Positions 1-5,157 of a stretch of 10,267 nt of DNA are shown here, one piece after another (the first letter of the stretch is position 1; each line of letters opens with the position of its first letter). The position numbers were made by a program, and so were the translations under genes. A model generated the notes under the pieces. The model made no database searches. It saw only the letters and a list, made by a program, of their open reading frames with translations, and had not been told where the DNA came from. The stretch comes from Bacillota bacterium (GTDB lineage Bacteria; Bacillota; Clostridia; Oscillospirales; Ruminococcaceae): NCBI GenBank assembly GCA_023395695.1, contig JAEWYJ010000151.1, positions 1-10,267 of the forward strand. The letters run 5' to 3'.

Positions 1-716
1 TTATCGGGGCGCGGGTGTCTGTGGGGGACGATTGCGTTTCTATTAAAAGCGGCAAGCGGTATATGGGGTGCTTCCATCCCCGCGAAAGCCGTAATGTTCT
101 TGTGCGCAACTGTCTGCTGGAGCGGGGCCACGGCGCAGTGGTCATTGGCAGCGAAATTTCCTGCGGTGTCAGCGACGTTATGGTAGAACGCTGCCTTATG
201 CGCGGCACCGACCGCGGCCTGCGGGTTAAAACGCGGCGCGGACGGGGAAAGAGCAGCGTCATAGACCGTGTGTTCTATCGGAATATTATTATGGAAAATG
301 TGCTTACGCCCTTTGTTATCAACATGTTTTATTTTTGCGATCCCGATGGGAAAAGCGCTTATGTTTCAGAAAAACGTGCGTTGCCTTTGGACGAGCGCAC
401 GCCGCGCGTCGGTACCCTGAGGGTACAGGATATCACCTGCACCGGGGCACAGTACGCGGCAATGTTTTTTTACGGTCTGCCCGAGCAGCCGATTGAGTTT
501 GTAGAGATGAAAAATGTCACGGTGTCCTTTTCGGCGCAGGCCCAAAGGGGCTGCCCTGCCATGATGGACGGGGTGGAACCGATGTGCCGTGTGGGCGTTT
601 TCGCCGCGAATGTTGCCCGCATCAGACTGGAAAATGTCAGCCTTATAGGGTATGAGGGCGAGGCCGTTATACGATTGGGCAACACCGTGCTTGAGGAGGT
701 GCCGCAACATGGATGA
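1..716 (+). CDS. GH28 polygalacturonase-like glycoside hydrolase, C-terminal part
   Basis: This is the 3' part of a gene that starts upstream of the window; the open frame begins at base 3 and gives 237 residues. GH28 enzymes are right-handed parallel beta-helix proteins that hydrolyse galacturonic acid linkages in homogalacturonan or rhamnogalacturonan. The hallmark motifs are in order: VGDDCVSIKSGK (bases 21-56, two catalytic Asp), RGHG with the conserved His at 129-131, GSEISCG, and the substrate-binding LRVKTRRGRG with the Arg-x-Lys at 222-230. The missing N-terminal part should carry the NTD motif with the third catalytic Asp. Whether it has a signal peptide cannot be seen. The gene overlaps the next by 8 bases, which suggests translational coupling within a pectin operon. 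The family is sure; the exact substrate (polygalacturonate, unsaturated oligomers or rhamnogalacturonan) is not. Confidence 0.93.
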   Translation, partial: IGARVSVGDDCVSIKSGKRYMGCFHPRESRNVLVRNCLLERGHGAVVIGSEISCGVSDVMVERCLMRGTDRGLRVKTRRGRGKSSVIDRVFYRNIIMENVLTPFVINMFYFCDPDGKSAYVSEKRALPLDERTPRVGTLRVQDITCTGAQYAAMFFYGLPEQPIEFVEMKNVTVSFSAQAQRGCPAMMDGVEPMCRVGVFAANVARIRLENVSLIGYEGEAVIRLGNTVLEEVPQHG

Positions 717-1866
717 GCAACAGGTTATGCGTCTGTTGGGCCGTTATGCGGACGATCTGCTGAAAAATTCCGACGCCGAAAACCCCATGTGGAACCTTGA
801 AAAAATTCGGGAGGGCCTTCCATACAAGTGGAACTACATCGACGGCTGCATGATGACCGCCGTGCTTGCACTGTATGAGCTGACCGGCGAGACATACTAT
901 CTGGACTTTGCAGACCGATTTGTGGGGCATTTTGTTCGGGAGGACGGCAGCATCGCCACTTATGATAAGGAAGAATACAACCTGGATCATATTAATCCGG
1001 GTAAGAATTTGTTTGCGTTGTACGAGTTGACCGGCAAAGCAAAATATCGCCGGGCAATCGACACGCTCTACGAGCAGCTTGTCACCATGCCCCGGACGAA
1101 AGAGGGGAATTTCTGGCATAAGAAAATCTATCCGTGGCAGGTATGGCTGGATGGCCTTTATATGGCACAGCCTTTTTATATGCAGTATGAGGACCGCTAT
1201 AACCAAAAGAGCGGTTGCTTGGACAGCTTCTCGCAGTTTGAGCTGGTTAAAAGGCATATGCGCGACCCCGAAACAGGGCTTTATTATCACGGCTATGACG
1301 AAAGCCGCCAAATGCGTTGGGCCAATCCCGCAACGGGGTGCAGCCCTAATTTCTGGCTGAGGGCAATGGGCTGGTTTGTCATCGCACTGGTGGATACGCT
1401 AGCTGTTATGGACGAACAGCTTTATTATGAGTACCGCGCATTGCGCACCCAGCTGCAGGAGGTGCTCAATGCCATTTTGCCCTATCAGGAGGCGGGCGGC
1501 ATGTTTTATCAGGTGATTGATAAGCCGCACGAGCCGGGCAATTATCTTGAAACCAGCGGCACCGCTATTTTGTCTTACGGCATTCTTAAAGCGGTTCGGC
1601 TGGGCTTTTTGCCCCCCAAATACGCCGAATTTGGAGAAAAGGCTTTCTGGGGGACGGCACAGCATTATCTCAGGGTGGATGTCAACGGCCGCCCGGTTCT
1701 GGGGGGGATTTGTCTGGTAGCGGGCTTAGGCGGCCCGCAGAATAGGGACGGCAGCCTTGCCTACTACTTTAGCGAGCCGGTGGTGGAGAACGAGGCCAAG
1801 GGGGTAGCGCCCATGCTTTTGGCCTACACTGAGATGTGCTTTCGCAGAAAAACACCCCATAAATAA
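709..1866 (+). CDS. GH105 unsaturated rhamnogalacturonyl/galacturonyl hydrolase (YteR/RhiN type)
   Basis: The 385-residue product resembles GH105 (GH88-related) enzymes, which remove the 4,5-unsaturated uronic acid left at the non-reducing end by pectate or rhamnogalacturonan lyases, by hydrating the double bond. The fold is an (alpha/alpha)6 barrel. Visible landmarks are MWNLEKIREGLPYKWNYIDG near residue 30, YNLDHINPGK with Asp93, and the block KIYPWQVWLDGLYMAQPF with Asp148, matching the catalytic Asp region of YteR. WANPATGCSPNFWLRAMGW follows in the middle and LETSGTAI nearer the C-terminus. Length is normal for the family. I chose ATG 709 because GAGGAGG lies at 693-699; an in-frame ATG at 652 lies deep inside the upstream gene. 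There is no signal peptide, so the enzyme is cytoplasmic. It implies that lyase products enter the cell. Whether it prefers rhamnose or galacturonate in the +1 site cannot be read from the sequence. Confidence 0.93.
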   Translation: MDEQQVMRLLGRYADDLLKNSDAENPMWNLEKIREGLPYKWNYIDGCMMTAVLALYELTGETYYLDFADRFVGHFVREDGSIATYDKEEYNLDHINPGKNLFALYELTGKAKYRRAIDTLYEQLVTMPRTKEGNFWHKKIYPWQVWLDGLYMAQPFYMQYEDRYNQKSGCLDSFSQFELVKRHMRDPETGLYYHGYDESRQMRWANPATGCSPNFWLRAMGWFVIALVDTLAVMDEQLYYEYRALRTQLQEVLNAILPYQEAGGMFYQVIDKPHEPGNYLETSGTAILSYGILKAVRLGFLPPKYAEFGEKAFWGTAQHYLRVDVNGRPVLGGICLVAGLGGPQNRDGSLAYYFSEPVVENEAKGVAPMLLAYTEMCFRRKTPHK

Positions 1867-1886
1867 AAGCGAAAGGAGTCTGCGCT

Positions 1887-2708
1887 ATGCTGACTATTGC
1901 CGCCCGCGCACATGACTATGGACGCCAGATGCCGGAAACGCTGTTTGCGCGTATTGCCGCGGATGGCTTTGAGGGCGTTATGCTGGCTTTTCAAAAAGCG
2001 ATTGAAGGGGTTTCTTCCTATTGCGAGGTAACGCCTGAGCACATTGCCCGGGTGCAACAGGCGCTGCAAACAAACAATCTGGCGCTTGGAACGCTGGGGG
2101 TTTACATGGAGCTTGGGCTGACGGTTGAAAGCGGTCGCCAAGAGGCTGTTAAGCAATTTCTTGCAGGACTGCGGGTGGCCGGCTGCATGGGGCTGGCGCA
2201 GGTGGCCAGCGAGACAACGCCCATGCAAAAGCAGCCGGCCGGCGCTACGCCCAAGGAGGCTTACCGCTGTCTGGTGCGCTCTATGGAAGAAGTTCTGCCT
2301 GCGGCTGAGGCGCTGGGCATTTCGGTTTGTCTGGAGCCTGTCTATTATCATGCCTTGAGCAGCGCCCCGCTGGCCAAAAGGCTGCTGGATGATTTGAAAA
2401 GCCCGAATTTAAAAATAACATTAGATCCCGCGAACCTGCTGGATATCTCCCGTTTTGAAGATCAATATGCCGTCTGGGACGAAGCCTTTGCGCTTTTGGG
2501 CGACGCTATAAGCATTGTTCATATGAAGGGCATCCGTGCGGTAAACGGAAAACGGGAAAAGGCCGCGCGCTTTTCCGAATCTGTTCTGGATTATCCATAT
2601 CTTTTTGCCTGCATCAAGCAGCTTAACCGCCCGCTGCATATTGTCCGGGAGGAGACCGACCCGGCCACGGCCCGTGACGATGTCGCTTACTTAAAGAGCC
2701 TATGCTGA
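1887..2708 (+). CDS. Sugar phosphate isomerase/epimerase family protein (xylose isomerase-like TIM barrel)
   Basis: The 273-residue protein fits the AP-endonuclease-2/xylose-isomerase-like TIM-barrel superfamily, which includes hydroxypyruvate isomerase, IolE/IolI and ketose 3-epimerases. Likely divalent-metal ligands sit at barrel strand ends: Glu150 in CLEPVYYH, Asp180 in TLDPANLLD, His212 in SIVHMKG and Glu255 or Glu256 in HIVREE. The start ATG at 1887 has GAAAGGAG at 1871-1878. It begins 20 bases after the GH105 stop and its stop overlaps the pectin esterase start (ATGCTGA), so it belongs to the same transcript. Context suggests that it isomerises or epimerises a sugar or sugar acid released from pectin, such as galacturonate, an unsaturated uronate product or rhamnose. 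That is inference: members of this superfamily cannot be assigned a substrate from motifs alone. No signal peptide or membrane segment is seen. Confidence 0.85.
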   Translation: MLTIAARAHDYGRQMPETLFARIAADGFEGVMLAFQKAIEGVSSYCEVTPEHIARVQQALQTNNLALGTLGVYMELGLTVESGRQEAVKQFLAGLRVAGCMGLAQVASETTPMQKQPAGATPKEAYRCLVRSMEEVLPAAEALGISVCLEPVYYHALSSAPLAKRLLDDLKSPNLKITLDPANLLDISRFEDQYAVWDEAFALLGDAISIVHMKGIRAVNGKREKAARFSESVLDYPYLFACIKQLNRPLHIVREETDPATARDDVAYLKSLC

Positions 2709-3637
2709 CGCTGCGGGTGGGCATGGGGGGCGATGCTGCAACAATTGCACAGGCGCTGGCACTGGCGCCTCCTGCGCAGCCCCTGACGCTGCTGCTGGCA
2801 GAAGGGGTATTTCACGAGAAGGTTTTTTGTGAACGTCCGGTTTTGCATCTGGTTGGTGCAGGGCCAAAGAAAACAAAGATTGTCTGGCAGGATGGCGCTT
2901 TTAACCGTCATGCAGACGGGCGAAAAAACGGTACCTTTCGCAGCTACACCGCTTTTTTTGACGGCGAGCTGCTGCTGGTCGAAAATTTGACCATTGAAAA
3001 CGCCGCCGGGTATGGGGCATTGGTAGGGCAGGCTGTTGCGGCAGCCGTGCATACGCGCTGTGCGTGGTTTAAAAACGTGCAGCTTTTAAGCTTTCAGGAC
3101 ACGCTGTTTATAGGGCCGCTGCCGGCGCAGGAGCGGTTGCCGGACGGCTTTCTGGGCCCCCGCCAGCATGTGCCGCGCATTCCCACAGCGCAATTGTATG
3201 AGAACTGTCACATATCCGGTGACGTGGATTTCATCTTTGGCGGTGGCGACGCACTGTTTAGGGGGTGTCTTTTGCATGGCGCGGGGGAGCGTATAGGTTA
3301 TCTGGCGGCGCCCGCTACAGCGCAAAACGGTCTGGGGTTTGTTTTTGACCGGTGCCGCGTGACTGCAGATGTGCCGCGCGGGCTGTATCTGGCACGCCCG
3401 TGGCGGCCGGGTGCGCGCGCCGTGTTTCTTGAGTGCACCACCGGCGATGCTATTACTCCGCAGGGCTTTGATGCGTGGCAATGCGCACCCGGCTCCTTTG
3501 AATTTCTGGAGTATCCCGCCCCGGAGGCAGAGCGCCGTTTTTCACGCGTGCTTTCGGTCGGGGAGGCGGGTCTCTGGCGACAGGCAGCGGATCGGCTGGA
3601 GCACGCTGTTAAGGCCCGATTTACCGACTTTATTTAA
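2702..3637 (+). CDS. CE8 pectin methylesterase, cytoplasmic type
   Basis: The 311-residue product is a carbohydrate esterase family 8 enzyme, a parallel beta-helix that removes methyl groups from galacturonate carboxyls in pectin, releasing methanol. The CE8 signature regions are all visible: GQAVA, FQDTLF with the general acid/base Asp133, GDVDFIFGG with the nucleophile Asp176, and LARPW with Arg232 and Trp234. ATG 2702 overlaps the stop of the upstream gene by 7 bases. The leader before it has only a weak AAAGAG, so translation may depend on coupling; ATG 2723 is a less likely alternative because it would remove the first beta strand. There is no signal peptide, unlike secreted plant-pathogen pectinesterases, so it probably acts on short methylated oligomers in the cytoplasm. 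It is the last recognisable gene of the operon; no terminator follows immediately. Confidence 0.93.
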   Translation: MLTLRVGMGGDAATIAQALALAPPAQPLTLLLAEGVFHEKVFCERPVLHLVGAGPKKTKIVWQDGAFNRHADGRKNGTFRSYTAFFDGELLLVENLTIENAAGYGALVGQAVAAAVHTRCAWFKNVQLLSFQDTLFIGPLPAQERLPDGFLGPRQHVPRIPTAQLYENCHISGDVDFIFGGGDALFRGCLLHGAGERIGYLAAPATAQNGLGFVFDRCRVTADVPRGLYLARPWRPGARAVFLECTTGDAITPQGFDAWQCAPGSFEFLEYPAPEAERRFSRVLSVGEAGLWRQAADRLEHAVKARFTDFI

Positions 3638-3914
3638 GCTGTCTAAATTTTTAATCTGATTCTCCCGGGCTTACTGCCCAGGGCGAACTATAATATCGGT
3701 TCCCCAAAAGAATCATTTTCCGATGGTACCCCACATATTCAATGGTGAGTGAACCGAGCCGATGGACGCCGCCGCGTGAGAATGCCGGCAGCAGACTTGT
3801 GTGTGTGTCGCACACCCCTTGTACGGCGTTTGAGCCAGTAACACGCACGAAGCGGCGCGTGGCTATAAGCTTCTGCCAAAACTAATTTTGCAATGATGTT
3901 TGTGGCGCTGGGCG
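3638..3914. other. Intergenic stretch of unknown content downstream of the pectin operon
   Basis: No convincing gene is present here. A 65-codon minus-strand reading frame (3651-3848, GTG start, no ribosome binding site seen) ends in a pattern such as EYVGYHRKMILLGNRYYSS, which looks more protein-like than random, but I do not recognise a family. Small structures are visible: CCCGGGC/GCCCAGGG around 3664-3683 and GTGTG-TCG-CACAC at 3803-3815 within a short GT run. It may be a long 3' untranslated region of the pectin operon, a degraded gene, or a dispersed repeat. Confidence 0.5.
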
Positions 3915-3948
3915 AAAAAAAACAGAGCCGCCAGGTTCGGCGGCTCTG
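3915..3948 (-). terminator. Rho-independent terminator, minus strand
   Basis: A perfect 10-base-pair stem, CAGAGCCGCC (3923-3932) with GGCGGCTCTG (3939-3948) and a 6-base loop, is followed on the minus strand by eight U residues (the A run at 3915-3922). It is a textbook intrinsic terminator for leftward transcription. The only leftward gene in reach is the ribbon-helix-helix gene ending at 4188, leaving about 240 bases of 3' untranslated RNA. Confidence 0.88.
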
Positions 3949-4042
3949 ATACTGATGTAAACAAGATGGAACATTCGTATTTCGGAAGCGGATTTGCTGC
4001 GCCGTCAAGGCTGTTTGCCTTTTATATTTTGCGCAAGATGCT

Positions 4043-4088
4043 AAAGCTGCCCTGCTGGCTGCCATTACAGCTAACAGGGCAGCTTTTT
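4043..4088 (+). terminator. Long hairpin, probable plus-strand terminator
   Basis: AAAGCTGCCCTG (4043-4054) pairs perfectly with CAGGGCAGCTTT (4075-4086). An inner stem, TGGCTG (4056-4061) with CAGCTA (4068-4073, one G-U pair), extends it to about 18 pairs with a 6-base loop. Five T residues (4084-4088) follow on the plus strand; the minus side has only CTTT and then AGC. It therefore favours rightward termination, most simply of the pectin operon some 400 bases upstream. It may also act in both directions. Confidence 0.7.
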
Positions 4089-4187
4089 AATTCTGCTTTA
4101 ACAGACTGGTGACGACGTCCGGCCGCATTTGCTTGCGCATAGTTTTGCAGCAAAACATAAGCGGCGGAACGGTTTTCCGGGCGTGCC

Positions 4188-4370
4188 TTAGTTGTCATCT
4201 TTTTCTGGCAATTGGATATTGCCGTGTTTTTCTTCAAATTCCCGAATGCAGTTGTTAATCAAAAACATAATTTGCCCGCTGGCGGAACGGTCGTCGTAAT
4301 TTGCGACATAATGGAATTTCCGCAATACTTCTTCATCAATTCTAATGCTGATATGTTTGTTTTTCTTCAT
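4188..4370 (-). CDS. Small ribbon-helix-helix (Arc/MetJ-type) DNA-binding protein
   Basis: The 60-residue product has the layout of a ribbon-helix-helix protein: a basic start, a short beta strand KHISIRID (residues 5-12) expected to enter the DNA major groove as a dimer, helix A EEVLRKFHYVANYD, a turn DRSASG, and helix B QIMFLINNCIREFEEKHG. Helix B is followed by a short acidic tail. I chose ATG at 4370 because AGAGGA lies 8 bases upstream on the minus strand; a GTG at 4394 would add eight residues but would contain that ribosome binding site. Proteins of this size are usually autoregulators, antitoxins or mobile-element regulators. No toxin gene is seen next to it. The AT-rich region directly upstream holds palindromic half-sites that are good operator candidates. 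Its target is unknown. Confidence 0.82.
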   Translation of the reverse strand: MKKNKHISIRIDEEVLRKFHYVANYDDRSASGQIMFLINNCIREFEEKHGNIQLPEKDDN

Positions 4371-4390
4371 ACCGCTTATCCTCTTAAATT

Positions 4391-4463
4391 GCACTTAATA
4401 TGACTTTATTTTAAGTGAATAATGTGGTATTATTTGATAATGCACTAATATTAAGTGCATTAT
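4391..4463. promoter_or_regulatory. Candidate operator region: 27-base palindrome plus extra half-sites
   Basis: An AT-rich block between the divergent ribbon-helix-helix and SLOG genes contains a near-perfect palindrome at 4437-4463, with arms ATAATGCACT and AGTGCATTAT around an AT-rich centre. Two further half-sites of the same word occur nearer the minus-strand gene: CACTT at 4392-4396 and AAGTG at 4413-4417. Half-site centres at about 4394, 4415, 4445 and 4456 are spaced 21, 30 and 11 bases apart, close to whole helical turns. On the minus strand TATAAT (4459-4464) overlaps the palindrome, but no good -35 accompanies it. Autoregulation by the ribbon-helix-helix protein is inferred, not shown. 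Confidence 0.6.
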
Positions 4464-4582
4464 ATTTTTATAGAATAATTTAGCGGACGCCATATAGGCC
4501 CTCCTGACCGGTGCGCCCTACTTTTCGTTACTATTTGGCAGTTCAATTTTACACTGTACTCTGGAAATTTGGAGGAATGTCA

Positions 4583-5059
4583 ATGTACATAAATAAACCC
4601 CGCACCTGTTGCTTTTCCGGCCATCGCCGGCTTCCACAGGACAGGCTGGGAAGCATCATCAGGCAGCTGGAGGAGGCGGTCAACACCCTCATTAGTCAGG
4701 GCGTAACTCATTTTATATCGGGCGGCGCGCTGGGCTTTGACCAGCTTGCCGCTATGCTCATCGTCGCAAAGCGGGAACGGGGGCATAACGTGCGGCTGAT
4801 TCTGGCGCTGCCGTGTAAAAACCAGGATGCCCTTTGGGCGGAGGAACAAAAGGAGCTGTACCGCTATCTGCTGGAAAAGGCGGACGAAATTGTCTGCGTC
4901 TCGGAACATTATGCCCCGGACTGCATGAAAAAGCGCAATTACTACATGGTTGACCGGTCGGACTATTGCATCTGCGCTTGGCTGTACCCCCGCAGCGGCA
5001 CCGGCCAAACGGTGGCGTATGCGCAACAAAAGGGGATAAAGGTCATTAATATTACATAA
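4583..5059 (+). CDS. SLOG-family protein, YpsA/DUF1273-like
   Basis: The 158-residue product looks like a SLOG-superfamily (Rossmann-like, nucleotide or nucleotide-derivative binding) protein related to Bacillus YpsA and DUF1273. Visible blocks are CCFSGHRRLP at the N-terminus, the glycine-rich FISGGALGFDQLAA at about residues 45-60, LPCKNQDALW, a YRYLLEKADEIVCVSEHY segment, MKKRNYYMVDRSD, and the C-terminal SGTGQTVAYAQQKG. The start is ATG 4583, seven bases after GGAGG (4571-4575); ATG 4577 is too close to that site. Family members have been tied to oxidative stress and cell division in Bacillus, and many relatives are carried by phages and conjugative elements, but no biochemical activity is settled. 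It is transcribed away from the ribbon-helix-helix gene across the shared palindromic region. A short hairpin, CGGCA-TAAG-TGCCG (5063-5076), followed by ATTATTTT may be a weak terminator. Confidence 0.85.
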   Translation: MYINKPRTCCFSGHRRLPQDRLGSIIRQLEEAVNTLISQGVTHFISGGALGFDQLAAMLIVAKRERGHNVRLILALPCKNQDALWAEEQKELYRYLLEKADEIVCVSEHYAPDCMKKRNYYMVDRSDYCICAWLYPRSGTGQTVAYAQQKGIKVINIT

Positions 5060-5094
5060 TGCCGGCATAAGTGCCGATTATTTTCGCCTTTTAC

Positions 5095-5123
5095 TTGCGT
5101 GGCTCCCGTTTGTTGGATATAAT
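5095..5123 (+). promoter_or_regulatory. Sigma-A type promoter of valS
   Basis: TTGCGT (5095-5100) and a perfect TATAAT (5118-5123) are separated by 17 bases. Transcription should start near 5130, giving a leader of only about 28 bases before the valS ATG. That leaves no room for a T-box riboswitch. Confidence 0.72.
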
Positions 5124-5157
5124 AAAAGTTAAGCCAAAAAGGAGGGGTCAACCGGAC

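Noticed and set aside
4007..4030. Small hairpin AAGGC-TGTTT-GCCTT followed by a T-rich stretch
   Set aside because: The stem has only five pairs and the much stronger hairpin at 4043-4088 follows immediately; too weak to call as a separate terminator.
4022..4198. Minus-strand reading frame of 58 codons from an ATG overlapping the end of the ribbon-helix-helix gene
   Set aside because: It runs straight through the strong hairpin at 4043-4086, has only a poor ribosome binding site and shows no recognisable motif.
4535..4562. TTGGCA and TACTCT as a promoter for the SLOG gene
   Set aside because: The predicted transcript start would fall at or inside the ribosome binding site at 4571-4575, leaving no usable leader.
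4188..5059. Ribbon-helix-helix and SLOG genes as a toxin-antitoxin pair
   Set aside because: The genes are divergent rather than co-directional, and the SLOG protein does not resemble known toxins paired with ribbon-helix-helix antitoxins.
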